A DNA stretch of 35,545 nucleotides from a virus (IMGVR_UViG_3300034073_000538:1-35545), one strand, 5' to 3'. Positions 6,209 to 14,290 are shown, counted from the first letter of the stretch. The notes: a model not told the origin generated them from the sequence alone. Translations and numbers: made by a program.

Positions 6209-6409
6209 ATGAAAAACATTGATGTTACTTATCGACACAAGGAAATTATAAAGATGCTTCACGATGGTCTTAAGCTCGAATCGGTTGCAAGGGCGTTAAA
6301 CATCTCACCCAATACTGTGAGGGCGCACAAGCAGACCGCGTACAACCGACTTCATGTTCATAGCCTCGATGAAGCGTTCCTTAAGATCAAAGAAATGGAG
6401 CAGAAATGA
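6209..6409 (+). CDS. Small LuxR-type HTH regulator
   Basis: The 66-residue protein is little more than a LuxR/GerE-like HTH: HKEIIKMLHDGLKLESVARA, then LNISPNTVRAHKQTAYNRL as turn and recognition helix. There is no sensor domain, so it resembles the isolated HTH regulators of phages and could switch between early and late expression. It starts immediately after the annealing gene's stop and overlaps the DUF3310 gene. Confidence 0.8.
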   Translation: MKNIDVTYRHKEIIKMLHDGLKLESVARALNISPNTVRAHKQTAYNRLHVHSLDEAFLKIKEMEQK

Positions 6410-6651
6410 CTGAGGAAAATAAAACACAGGTAGGCGGTCAGCATTACAAGAAGCTCGCAATACAACCCTGGGACTATGTATTAGCGAACAACTTAGGTTA
6501 CATGGAAGGCTCGGTGATTAAGTACATAACGAGGTGGCGCGACAAGCATAAAGACGACCCACTAGAGGACTTGTATAAGTGCAGACACTTCTTAAACAAG
6601 CTCATCGAACACCAAGAAAAACAAATTAAGGAGGGAACAATCGATGTATGA
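6406..6651 (+). CDS. DUF3310 protein (T7 gp1.7-like)
   Basis: The 81-residue protein carries the DUF3310 pattern: GGQHYKKLAIQPWDYV, then GYMEGSVIKYITRWRDKHKD and EDLYKCRHFLNKLIE. T7 gp1.7 of this family is a nucleotide kinase that phosphorylates dGMP and dTMP, but most members are small helical proteins without known activity. It overlaps both neighbours by a few bases in a tightly packed early operon. Confidence 0.85.
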   Translation: MTEENKTQVGGQHYKKLAIQPWDYVLANNLGYMEGSVIKYITRWRDKHKDDPLEDLYKCRHFLNKLIEHQEKQIKEGTIDV

Positions 6652-6814
6652 CTGGTACTTAGACAGGCAGATTGATGACTACTGCGACTCACCCCAAGAC
6701 TTAGACGATAGGGACATACTTATCATCGCTCAGGACTACGACCTAACCAAGCAAGAAGACATTATTAACTTCGCTCATTCTATTGTTGGGCAATGGAAGC
6801 AAAACAATGACTGA
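6644..6814 (+). CDS. Very acidic 56-residue early protein
   Basis: ATG 6644 overlaps the DUF3310 stop by 8 bases and AAGGAGGG precedes it at a workable distance. The product is 56 residues and strongly acidic in its first two thirds (CDSPQDLDDRDILIIAQDYD). The next gene overlaps its stop by 8 bases. The tight overlap on both sides and the strong ribosome site support it as a real gene. The acidity could suggest DNA mimicry, but that is speculation. Confidence 0.7.
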   Translation: MYDWYLDRQIDDYCDSPQDLDDRDILIIAQDYDLTKQEDIINFAHSIVGQWKQNND

Positions 6815-7022
6815 CGAAGAACTCGACTCACTTAAGCCTGGCGACTTTATCTATTCCAAAGTCTCTGGAAGGAAGCGGGAAGTGGTCATGCTTAGAAAGT
6901 CTGGGACGAAGGTAACAGCGATAGAACTATTAGCGGTGTCTCAAACAAGATACGGTTGCTCGACTGCTGGCGTTGAACGGTGGGCCTTAAAAAACAGATA
7001 TGAAAGGAATAAAAATGAATAA
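6807..7022 (+). CDS. Small hypothetical protein with SH3/Tudor-like start
   Basis: The first in-frame ATG is at 6807, since the upstream alternative is a TTG. The 71-residue product starts MTDEELDSLKPGDFIYSKVS and continues with alternating short strands (REVVMLRKSGTKVTAIELL), suggesting a small beta-barrel. Function is unknown. It overlaps the acidic gene upstream and the membrane-anchored gene downstream. Confidence 0.65.
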   Translation: MTDEELDSLKPGDFIYSKVSGRKREVVMLRKSGTKVTAIELLAVSQTRYGCSTAGVERWALKNRYERNKNE

Positions 7023-7245
7023 CGCAATTATTGGATTTGTCATGGGATTACTTACCGTCCTCGCATGGCAACGCTTATATATCGACCCGGTAGTTATAGA
7101 CAAGCAAGCGATTCGAGCCGAGGAACTTATAAACATCTACCAGCGAGGCAGGGCAGACGCTTTGCTAGTCAACGGCAACAAGCCCAGTATGGAGCTAGAG
7201 CAGTCATGTCTATCGCTCTGGGCTAACCGCCAGGAGGTTAAATGA
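7015..7245 (+). CDS. Small membrane-anchored hypothetical protein
   Basis: The ATG at 7015 has AAGGA 7 bases upstream and is preferred to 7000. The 76-residue product has one N-terminal membrane segment (AIIGFVMGLLTVLAWQRLYI) followed by a polar helical domain with a cysteine. It is probably an inner-membrane protein with its body outside or inside the cell; orientation cannot be told. No family is recognised. Confidence 0.65.
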   Translation: MNNAIIGFVMGLLTVLAWQRLYIDPVVIDKQAIRAEELINIYQRGRADALLVNGNKPSMELEQSCLSLWANRQEVK

Positions 7246-7451
7246 ATATTGAAATATTGTCGGAAACTTGCATTGCCGGATCATGCACAGAAGTCGGCAC
7301 AAACAGCGGAGTTTTGCACAAGGAATGGGTTGGGCTGACGATTGATGAGGTTGATAAATTTATGCCTTACTGCCACAGCGATCACGACTTATCAGAATTT
7401 AGAACTTTTGCTTTTGAAATCGAGGCCAAACTAAAGGAGAAGAACAGATGA
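7242..7451 (+). CDS. Small hypothetical protein sharing a C-terminal module with the next gene
   Basis: The 69-residue product ends with KEWVGLTIDEVDKFM and FEIEAKLKEKN. The next gene ends with REWVGLTDKQIDDIM and ARAIEAKLKERN. DNA identity is also high at both ends of this module. The first 25 residues are cysteine-containing (ETCIAGSCTEVG). Function is unknown. It overlaps its neighbours as ATGA on both sides. Confidence 0.65.
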   Translation: MNIEILSETCIAGSCTEVGTNSGVLHKEWVGLTIDEVDKFMPYCHSDHDLSEFRTFAFEIEAKLKEKNR

Positions 7452-7846
7452 GCATCGAGGCAATGAAGCAAGCATTGAAATTTTGCGAGGAAATTGGTGA
7501 TTTACGTGGCCCTTATCCGTTTGTAAACGAAACTAGCATTGTCAGCGATAGCCGGAAAGTATTGACGGCACTACGCCAAGCCATCGCAGAGGCAGAGATG
7601 GTTGAGAAAGGCACGAAGGCTTGGGCCGATACGCCTAATGACTGGGTGGATGAACTGCGGGGTGGGGTAGAGAAACAAGAGTTTGAGTGTCCGAGGTGTG
7701 GGCATTGTTGTCCTGAGCGTGAATGGGTTGGGCTGACGGACAAGCAGATCGACGACATCATGCGTCCGCTTACGCAAAATCAACCCTACTCGTGGAGGTT
7801 ATTTGCTCGGGCCATCGAAGCCAAACTAAAGGAAAGGAACATATGA
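7448..7846 (+). CDS. MSIEAMKQAL-type phage protein with zinc-knuckle-like motif
   Basis: The 132-residue product begins with SIEAMKQALKFCEEIGD, a start seen in many phage hypothetical proteins, followed by a helical region, a CPRCGHCC motif around residue 81 and the EWVGLT...IEAKLKERN module it shares with the gene before. The cysteine cluster could bind zinc. Function is unknown. It lies in the tightly overlapping early string. Confidence 0.7.
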   Translation: MSIEAMKQALKFCEEIGDLRGPYPFVNETSIVSDSRKVLTALRQAIAEAEMVEKGTKAWADTPNDWVDELRGGVEKQEFECPRCGHCCPEREWVGLTDKQIDDIMRPLTQNQPYSWRLFARAIEAKLKERNI

Positions 7847-8022
7847 ACGACCCAACACTAAGCGTTATTCAGATGCAACAAGCGGTAACGAAGATCGAAA
7901 GCGAGATGCGGAAGACAGGGCAAGAGAACCTTGATACTATTCTCTTACTGTCAACAGAGATCAGGCAACATTTAGCAATAGTTCAAGAGTGGGTTATCGA
8001 GAGGAAAGAGAATTGGAGATAG
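7843..8022 (+). CDS. Small helical hypothetical protein
   Basis: I start at 7843, where ATGA overlaps the previous stop and AAAGGAA lies upstream; the frame is open further up, but only inside the previous gene. The 59-residue product is predicted helical throughout (MQQAVTKIESEMRKTGQENL, then a leucine-rich LLLSTEIRQHLAIVQEWVI), compatible with a coiled-coil dimer. Confidence 0.6.
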   Translation: MNDPTLSVIQMQQAVTKIESEMRKTGQENLDTILLLSTEIRQHLAIVQEWVIERKENWR

Positions 8023-8288
8023 ACAAAAAGGAACGCTCTGGGTCGATAGGCAAGGTTCGTTCAGCAATAACGACCGAGCTAACGACGATCCAGAACATTA
8101 CCCAGAAGCATCCAGAGCTATCGCCAGAGCAAGTCTCGATGGCCCTCTGTTATCTCTTAAAGCGTAAGTATGTTGAGCGCGAACAAGTAGACAGGCAGAC
8201 AGGCTTTGGAAGGAAGAAGGTCTGGGCTTATAGGTTACAATCGAAAGTAATTCCTCCTACCCTGGTCACAGGGCTTAGCCCATCCTAG
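8013..8288 (+). CDS. Winged-helix-like small protein
   Basis: No ATG is available. A TTG at 8013 has GAGGA 7 bases upstream; a GTG at 7989 is the alternative, with a poorer ribosome site. The roughly 91-residue product has IGKVRSAITTELTTIQNITQ, then PEQVSMALCYLLKRKYVERE and a basic KKVWAYRL end. This looks like a winged helix where the last strands form the wing. A regulatory role is inferred. The gene ends inside an intrinsic terminator. Confidence 0.6.
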   Translation: MEIDKKERSGSIGKVRSAITTELTTIQNITQKHPELSPEQVSMALCYLLKRKYVEREQVDRQTGFGRKKVWAYRLQSKVIPPTLVTGLSPS

Positions 8289-8303
8289 CGATGGGTTTTT
8301 TTT
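8279..8303 (+). terminator. Intrinsic terminator abutting the next start codon
   Basis: CCCATC-CTAGC-GATGGG is a perfect 6-bp hairpin followed by eight T residues (8296-8303). The loop contains the stop codon of gene 8013-8288 and the T-run ends one base before the ATG of the HNH fusion gene. It would end much of the early transcript here. Confidence 0.85.
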
Positions 8304-8304
8304 G

Positions 8305-9102
8305 ATGCCAGCCAAACCACTACGACCCTGCACTCACCCAGGCTGCGGTGTCCTAACCATTCAAACGCATTGCATTAAGCACGAAGGCCAGTACAAAGAG
8401 GAGCGCAGCGGCTGGTCTAGGCAAGGGTCAGCGACCGAGCGCGGTTATGGTTACACCTGGCAGAAGATCAGGAAGTTGGTAATGCTTCGAGACGGTGGGC
8501 TATGTCAGTCGTGCTTAGCTAACGGAATCGTAAGAAAGGCCACCGAGGTCGATCACATACTGCCTAAGGTCAAGGGCGGTACAGACGAGGATCACAACCT
8601 GCAAGCTATCTGCAAGGCATGTCACCAAGACAAGACAGCGTTCGAGTCGGCCCAGTCCGATAAGCGAGTCAGCTACTACCCTGAGTGGCTACCGAAGCCA
8701 GCAATACCCGTTACTGTGGTCTGTGGGCCACCAGGCGCAGGGAAGACAACTTACTGCGAGCAGAGAGCAGGTAAGGAAGACTTAGTAATGGATGTGGACG
8801 AGATCGCGGCAAGGATCACAGGCAAACCGATCTATCACGCGAGCTTTGAGGAACTAAGCCAGGCCATCCGAGTTCGTAACAAGATGATTGCTGACTTAGC
8901 CAATACGACCTATAAGAAGGCGTGGCTAATCACGGTGGGTAAGTACGAGAGCAAGCGCAACTGGTGGCGAGACAAGCTAAACGCTGAACTGATCGTGCTG
9001 GAGCCTGATAAGCGAACCTGTATAGCGAGAGTGAAGGCAGACGACCGCAGACCCAAGGACAGGCTACAGGCTACAATAGATTACATTCTGAACTGGGAGT
9101 AG
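8305..9102 (+). CDS. HNH endonuclease fused to a P-loop ATPase/kinase-like domain
   Basis: The 265-residue protein joins two domains. The N-terminal part carries CTHPGCG (9-15), RGYGYTWQKIRK (47-58), C67-x-x-C70, D83-H84, N98 and C103-x-x-C106-H107: a full HNH zinc fold as in phage HNH nucleases near the terminase. Residues 134-265 carry a Walker A (GPPGAGKT at 141-148), MDVDEI and a helical end resembling small AAA/kinase proteins. No Shine-Dalgarno is present: a terminator T-run immediately precedes the ATG. HNH proteins at this site often help terminase cut DNA. The P-loop could power or gate the nuclease; that is inference. Confidence 0.88.
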   Translation: MPAKPLRPCTHPGCGVLTIQTHCIKHEGQYKEERSGWSRQGSATERGYGYTWQKIRKLVMLRDGGLCQSCLANGIVRKATEVDHILPKVKGGTDEDHNLQAICKACHQDKTAFESAQSDKRVSYYPEWLPKPAIPVTVVCGPPGAGKTTYCEQRAGKEDLVMDVDEIAARITGKPIYHASFEELSQAIRVRNKMIADLANTTYKKAWLITVGKYESKRNWWRDKLNAELIVLEPDKRTCIARVKADDRRPKDRLQATIDYILNWE

Positions 9103-9104
9103 CA

Positions 9105-9287
9105 ATGAGAGCAGATGAATACAGGGTTATGGAGATGGCAGTCGAGGAAGGCGTTGCTCACGGGTTTGCCAGAGCGTATAAATACAATGACGCTCCCGAT
9201 GAGGAGCAGATGCGAGAGGCGGTTATCAGCGCGGTAATGTCCTCGCTATGCGATTGGTTCAATTTCCCACCAAAAACCGAGGAATAA
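9105..9287 (+). CDS. Small acidic hypothetical protein
   Basis: The start follows GGAG by 6 bases and lies 2 bases after the HNH fusion stop, so it is co-transcribed. The 60-residue product is acidic and helical (EYRVMEMAVEEGVAHGFARA, then DEEQMREAVISAVMSSLCDW). No family is recognised. Confidence 0.65.
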   Translation: MRADEYRVMEMAVEEGVAHGFARAYKYNDAPDEEQMREAVISAVMSSLCDWFNFPPKTEE

Positions 9288-9423
9288 GTGGGAAACTGTC
9301 CCAAAAACAGGCAAAAATGCGCAAGAAACGGGTAGGGCGGGTAAAAAGTCTAAGTTGCTTGCGCATATAACCGCGCGGGACTAGTCTTTTTTTTACACGG
9401 GCAGAATTGTTAAAGGGTAATAG
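9288..9423. other. Non-coding control or packaging-site candidate upstream of the methylase-terminase operon
   Basis: This 136-base gap holds a perfect 9-bp inverted repeat (ATGCGCAAG 9317-9325 with CTTGCGCAT 9358-9366), a CCGCGCGG palindrome (9371-9378), a GACTAGTC palindrome (9379-9386) and an eight-T run (9387-9394) in immediate succession. Packaging sites often lie just upstream of the terminase operon, so a cos or pac site is possible. A terminator is another reading, though the palindromes alone make poor hairpins. AAAGGG before 9424 is the ribosome site of the next gene. Confidence 0.4.
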
Positions 9424-10665
9424 ATGAATCCGGCAGACAAGATTGAACGGCGTTCGATTGAGAAACTAATTCCTTACGCTAGGAACTCAAGGACGCACTC
9501 AGACGCGCAAGTGGCGCAGATCGCGGCCTCGATTAAAGAGTGGGGTTGGACTATGCCGATCTTGGTAGACGAGCAGGGTGGCATCATCGCGGGACACGGG
9601 CGGGTGCTGGCTGCTCGGTCGCTAGGGCATAAGGATGTGCCTGTAGTTATCGCTAGCGGCTGGTCGGACGCTAAGAAACGGGCTTATGTAATAGCTGACA
9701 ATAAACTAGCCTTAAATGCCGGGTGGGACGACGAAATGCTCAAGCTAGAGCTAAAAGACCTACAGGCGATGGACTATGAGATGGATTTAATCGGCTTTTC
9801 GGCTGAGGACTTGGATGCAATGCTAAATGAGGCCGAGACAACCGAGGGGCTTACAGACGAGGACGCAGTTCCAGAAGCACCAGAGGAGCCTAAGACCAAA
9901 TTGGGGGATATCTACCAGCTAGGAAGGCACAGGCTTATGTGCGGGGACTCTACGAGCATAGATGCAGTGGAAAAATTGCTAGATGGACAATTTGCCGATT
10001 TGGTTATTACCGACCCACCTTACGGGGTAAGTTACGCCGATAAAAACAAAAGTCTAAATGCTGTTAATAAAGGTAATCGTATTCAAACAGAAATAAAAAA
10101 CGATCACCTCAAAGGTGATGAATTGTCAGATTTCTTTTTTGAGGCTTTTTCTTCAATGTTTGTTGCGATGAAGTCGGGTTCACCTTTTTATGTATTTGCT
10201 CCGCAGGGCGGTGAACAAATGATGATGATGATGATGATGCAAAAAGCGGGCCTACCTGTAAGGCACGAACTAATATGGGTGAAAAACAATCATGTTTTAG
10301 GGCGAGCAGACTATCACTATAAGCATGAGCCTGTATTGTATGGATGGAAGGACGGTGCTGGTCACCCTTGGTACGGAGATAGAAATAAATTCAGCATTTG
10401 GAATGTTAACAAACCAAATCAATCTAAATTGCATCCAACAATGAAACCAATTGAGGTTATTGAGATACCAATGCTTAACAGTAGTAAAGGTCACGATATT
10501 GTTTTAGACCTCTTTGGTGGCTCTGGCTCAACTATGATCGCGGCAGAAAAACAAGGTCGTTGCGCTAGGCTTATGGAACTAGACCCTAAATATTGCGATG
10601 TAATAGTAAAGCGGTGGGAAGATTTCACAGGTAAGAAAGCCGAATTGTTAACGGAGGCAACATGA
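9424..10665 (+). CDS. ParB/Srx-domain DNA methyltransferase
   Basis: The 413-residue protein begins with a ParB-like domain (residues 7-105, with NSRTH and IIAGHGRVLAARSLG) and continues with a DNA methylase carrying DPPYGVSY near residue 197 and DLFGGSGSTMIAAEKQGR near 361-378, i.e. the beta-class motif order. DPPY favours N6-adenine methylation. This ParB-methylase fusion is common in phages, where it may protect DNA from host restriction. Its middle (about 10030-10520) is clearly more AT-rich than the ends and includes a seven-fold ATG repeat (10219-10239, seven Met), suggesting a swapped target-recognition module. It overlaps the small terminase gene by four bases. Confidence 0.92.
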   Translation: MNPADKIERRSIEKLIPYARNSRTHSDAQVAQIAASIKEWGWTMPILVDEQGGIIAGHGRVLAARSLGHKDVPVVIASGWSDAKKRAYVIADNKLALNAGWDDEMLKLELKDLQAMDYEMDLIGFSAEDLDAMLNEAETTEGLTDEDAVPEAPEEPKTKLGDIYQLGRHRLMCGDSTSIDAVEKLLDGQFADLVITDPPYGVSYADKNKSLNAVNKGNRIQTEIKNDHLKGDELSDFFFEAFSSMFVAMKSGSPFYVFAPQGGEQMMMMMMMQKAGLPVRHELIWVKNNHVLGRADYHYKHEPVLYGWKDGAGHPWYGDRNKFSIWNVNKPNQSKLHPTMKPIEVIEIPMLNSSKGHDIVLDLFGGSGSTMIAAEKQGRCARLMELDPKYCDVIVKRWEDFTGKKAELLTEAT

Positions 10666-11120
10666 GAGGCCGTAAACCAAAACCAGCCGAGTTAAAGATC
10701 GTTCAGGGAACTTTCCGCAAGGATAGGGCTAACCCTCGCCAGCCAGCCGCGCATGGCTACCTTACCGACCCGCCAGAGCATCTCAATGAGGAACAAAAGC
10801 AGATTTGGCGCGATGCTATTGCGGACGCTCCGAAATCCTTGCTCAAAAAGATTGATCGTTCTAACTTTGAGGTCTGGGTTGTGTCTTATGGCACTTATCG
10901 AGAATGTCAGCGTTTACTCGCTAAGACCTCTCAGGTTATCAAGACCACTCACGGAAACTGGATCACGAACCCTATCTTAACGAACATGAACAAGCAAGCC
11001 GCGATTATGTTGAAGGCGGCTAGTGAGATGGGCTTTACTCCGGCCTCGCGCAGTCGCGTAGTCGCGGAGTCAGATGTGGAGGTCGATAACCCTTGGGCGC
11101 GTTTAGCCGATGGATCGTGA
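10662..11120 (+). CDS. terS: Terminase small subunit, P27 family
   Basis: The 152-residue protein opens with the P27-family signature MRGRKPKPAELKIVQGTFRK and has the helical LNEEQKQIWRDAIADAP and NMNKQAAIMLKAASEMGFTP segments. It recognises the packaging site and directs the large subunit. ATGA overlap with the methylase stop and an 11-base overlap with the large subunit start show a translationally coupled operon. Confidence 0.93.
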   Translation: MRGRKPKPAELKIVQGTFRKDRANPRQPAAHGYLTDPPEHLNEEQKQIWRDAIADAPKSLLKKIDRSNFEVWVVSYGTYRECQRLLAKTSQVIKTTHGNWITNPILTNMNKQAAIMLKAASEMGFTPASRSRVVAESDVEVDNPWARLADGS

Positions 11121-12819
11121 CTATTGTGCTATCGGGCTTAAATACGCAAAAGAGGTAAGTAGCGGCAAAGTCTTAGCCTCGAAGTTCGTTCGGGCGGCAT
11201 GTCAGCGACAGATAGACGACTTAAAGCGGTGGAAGGCTAAAGGCGGTCTTTATCGCTTCGATAAGGCTAGGGCCGAGCGAGTTTGCCAGTTTGTCGAACT
11301 CTTACCGCATATCAAAGGCCCGTTAGCAGGGCAACTAATAATCCTAGAGCCTTGGCAATGCTTTATCTTGACGACGATCTTTGGATGGGTAGACCAGCGC
11401 GGCAATCGTCGATTCCGGCGGGTTTATATCGAAGTTCCTCGCGGCAACGGCAAAAGCGCGATTAGTTCGGCGGTCGGCCTTTATATGCTCGCGGCAGATG
11501 GCGAGGGTGGGGCAGAAGTCTATTCTTTCGCAACGACAAGAGACCAGGCGAAGATCGTCTTTGGAGACGCTCAGAACATGGCAAGGCGCACTCCTGGCCT
11601 AAAGCAACACTTCGGGGTCGAGATCGGGGCGCATAGCGTCTACTGCCTGAAGACCGCGAGCAAGTTCGAGGCTCTTAGCGCAGAAGGCTCAACGCTTGAC
11701 GGTCTTAATACTCACTTTGCTTGTATTGACGAGCTTCACGCTCACAAGACCCGAGCAGTCTACGATGTAGTCGAGACTTCTATTGGAAAACGCTCGCAAT
11801 CGCTTTTATGGGTTATCACTACTGCTGGCTCGAATCGGGCGGGTATCTGCTACGAGGTGCGCGGATTCTTGGTTAAGGTCTTAAACGGCTCTGCTAAAGA
11901 CGAAACTCAGTTCGGGATCATCTGGGGGTTAGATAACACCGAGGATGACGACGACGATTGGACCAGCGAAAAGTCTTTAATCAAGGCAAACCCTAATTAC
12001 GGCGTTTCTGTCATGCCGGACATTATCGCGGCTCTCCAGGCTAAGGCTATGACCATGCCGAGCGCAGCGAACAACTTCAAGACCAAGCACCTTAACGAGT
12101 GGGTCAACGCGGATAGCTCCTGGCTCGATATGCGGTCGTGGGATGCTTGCGCGGAACCCGATCAAGAATTAGTGCAGTTCGAGGGTGAGAGAGCATGGAT
12201 TAGTCTGGACTTGGCCTCAAAAATAGACATTGCGGCGAAAATATACATTTTTAAGCGGCAAATTGAAGATAAGACGCATTTTTATGTCTTTGGGAGCTAC
12301 TACCTACCTCGGGAAACAGTAGACCGAGGGGAGAACTCGCAGTACCAAGGATGGGAGCAATTGGGTCTAATGTCGGTCACGGATGGTGCAGTTATTGATT
12401 TTGACCTGATCGAAGAAGACCTTCTGCAAGATTGTTCGCGATTTGAGGTGGTTGAAATACCCTTTGACCCATTCCAAGCAACGCAATTAAGCACTAGAAT
12501 GATGAGTCAGGGCGTTCCTATGGTCGAAATGCGTCCGACCGTGTTAAATTTCAGCGAACCGATGAAGAATCTGGAGGCACTTATCTTGCAAAAACGGATT
12601 CACCATAACGGCGATCCCGTCTTAGGCTGGATGATGAGCAACGTGGTCTGTCATCGGGATGCGAAGGATAATATCTATCCGCGAAAAGAAAGGCCCGAGA
12701 ATAAAATCGACGGCGCAGTAGCAACGATTATGGCTCTCGGTCGAGCGATGGCAGAGACATTTGAAGATTCAGGCGATTTAGACGGGTTTCTAAATACGCC
12801 ATTGAGATTAAAGGGCTAA
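11110..12819 (+). CDS. terL: Terminase large subunit
   Basis: The 569-residue protein has the HK97/P27-type TerL layout. The adenine-binding and Walker A region is VPRGNGKS at 109-116, Walker B is CIDEL at 205-209, and an ITTAG coupling motif follows near 235. The C-terminal nuclease domain starts with WISLDLASKIDIAA near 358 and includes acidic residues further on (VEIPFDPFQA). It powers DNA translocation into the prohead and cuts the concatemer. Length is normal for this group. Confidence 0.96.
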   Translation: MDRDYCAIGLKYAKEVSSGKVLASKFVRAACQRQIDDLKRWKAKGGLYRFDKARAERVCQFVELLPHIKGPLAGQLIILEPWQCFILTTIFGWVDQRGNRRFRRVYIEVPRGNGKSAISSAVGLYMLAADGEGGAEVYSFATTRDQAKIVFGDAQNMARRTPGLKQHFGVEIGAHSVYCLKTASKFEALSAEGSTLDGLNTHFACIDELHAHKTRAVYDVVETSIGKRSQSLLWVITTAGSNRAGICYEVRGFLVKVLNGSAKDETQFGIIWGLDNTEDDDDDWTSEKSLIKANPNYGVSVMPDIIAALQAKAMTMPSAANNFKTKHLNEWVNADSSWLDMRSWDACAEPDQELVQFEGERAWISLDLASKIDIAAKIYIFKRQIEDKTHFYVFGSYYLPRETVDRGENSQYQGWEQLGLMSVTDGAVIDFDLIEEDLLQDCSRFEVVEIPFDPFQATQLSTRMMSQGVPMVEMRPTVLNFSEPMKNLEALILQKRIHHNGDPVLGWMMSNVVCHRDAKDNIYPRKERPENKIDGAVATIMALGRAMAETFEDSGDLDGFLNTPLRLKG

Positions 12820-12820
12820 C

Positions 12821-14287
12821 ATGGCGACCCTCTTTCAGAGTTTAAGACGCTGGTTCGGGAATGTTGGGTCAACAGGCCAGCAAGACGGAATCCAGTTCGG
12901 CGAACCCTTTACTAAGGTCTATGACCGAACACAGGACTACGGAATCGACGGTGCGCTACAGGTTAGCGCGGTCTGGGCCTCGGTTGAACTCCTCACAGAC
13001 AACATTGCAAGCCTTCCATTATTCGTCTACCGAAAAGCGACGGGGCCAGAAGGCCACAAGACTTTAGCCCGGGACACGCAGCTATACGACCTCTTACATA
13101 CCTCACCCAATCGTCGTCATACCTCGGTCGAATACTGGCAATACATGACGCTGAACTACCTTGTGCGCGGCAACGCTTATGCGCGGCTGGTCAGGAATGA
13201 CGCAGGGGAAGTGATCGAAATGTGGCCTTTATCCTCGGATCAGGTCGAGGTCGAGGTTCTTAAAGACCGTTCGGTGATCTATAAGTACTCTTACGAGGGC
13301 CAGATCGCGGTTTACAACGAGAACTCAATCCTGCATTGGAAAGACAAAGGCAATGGGACGATTGGCATGTCTCGCCTCGACTATATGCGGTCGTCGGTGG
13401 GTTTAGCGATTGACGCGCAGAACCATTCAAGGAATACATTCAGGAAGTCGGGTAAAAGACCTGGGGTCTTTATGATCGACAAGCTCCTAACTGCCGAGCA
13501 GAGGAACGCAATCAGGGCTAATTACTCTGGCCTAGTCGAAGGATCAGAAGATGATCTTCTAGTGTTAGAGGCCGGGGCGAAGTTCGAGGCGTTGAGTCTT
13601 TCTCCTGTAGACCTGCAAATGATGGAAACCCGCCGATTCTCGGTTGAGGACATCGCTCGCTGGTTCGGGATTCCCTCGGTAATGATTAACGACACGGCGA
13701 AGACGACGACCTGGGGAACGGGTATCGACCAGATCATCCAAGGTTTTTATAAGTTCCGTCTTAGACCAATGCTTGAGAGTCTTGAGCAATGTATTGAGCG
13801 CAGAGTCTTAACGCCTCGACAGCGGGAACTCTTTTCGGTTGAGTTTAGCCTTGAGGCGATTCTTAGGGGCAGCTACCTAGAACGCTTAGAAGCTGGCTCC
13901 AAGGCGGTACAAAATGGGCTTATGACTAGAAACGAGTGGCGGCAACTTGAGAACATGCCACCCGTAGAAGGCGCAGACATTCTTACAGTCCAGGTTAACT
14001 TAGCTCCCATTGACCAACTCGGACAAGCTCCAGTTGAGACGAGGGCCGATCAGTTATCCGATTTGATGGTTAAGAGTAACGAGCAGATGCAAACGGCAAT
14101 TAGAACCTTAATGGAAAAAGAGGAACGGCCTATCAATGTTGCGATCAACCCCACAATCGATGTTCAAACTCCTGAAGTCAAAATTGACCTCGAAATTCAG
14201 AATGACAAGACCACGACAAAAAAGAACATCAAGCTCATTCGAGACGAGCGCGGGAATGTCACCAGCGCGGAAAGCGTAGAGGAGTAA
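12821..14287 (+). CDS. Portal protein, HK97 family
   Basis: The 488-residue protein shows the phage portal (HK97 type) pattern: RRWFGN at the start, VWASVELLTDNIASLPLFVY near residue 50, WQYMTLNYLVRGNAYA near 107 and RFSVEDIARWFGIPSVMIND near 270. The last 80 residues carry a lysine- and glutamate-rich tail (NEQMQTAIRTLMEKEERPIN). It forms the dodecameric DNA channel at the head vertex. The gene directly follows terL, as in related phages. Confidence 0.95.
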   Translation: MATLFQSLRRWFGNVGSTGQQDGIQFGEPFTKVYDRTQDYGIDGALQVSAVWASVELLTDNIASLPLFVYRKATGPEGHKTLARDTQLYDLLHTSPNRRHTSVEYWQYMTLNYLVRGNAYARLVRNDAGEVIEMWPLSSDQVEVEVLKDRSVIYKYSYEGQIAVYNENSILHWKDKGNGTIGMSRLDYMRSSVGLAIDAQNHSRNTFRKSGKRPGVFMIDKLLTAEQRNAIRANYSGLVEGSEDDLLVLEAGAKFEALSLSPVDLQMMETRRFSVEDIARWFGIPSVMINDTAKTTTWGTGIDQIIQGFYKFRLRPMLESLEQCIERRVLTPRQRELFSVEFSLEAILRGSYLERLEAGSKAVQNGLMTRNEWRQLENMPPVEGADILTVQVNLAPIDQLGQAPVETRADQLSDLMVKSNEQMQTAIRTLMEKEERPINVAINPTIDVQTPEVKIDLEIQNDKTTTKKNIKLIRDERGNVTSAESVEE

Positions 14288-14290
14288 GAC

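Noticed and set aside
9379-9394. GACTAGTC plus eight T residues as an intrinsic terminator
   Set aside because: The palindrome cannot form a stable hairpin with a usable loop; kept only as part of the control or packaging region.
10219-10239. ATG repeat as a phase-variation switch
   Set aside because: The unit is three bases, so length changes keep the frame and cannot switch the gene off.
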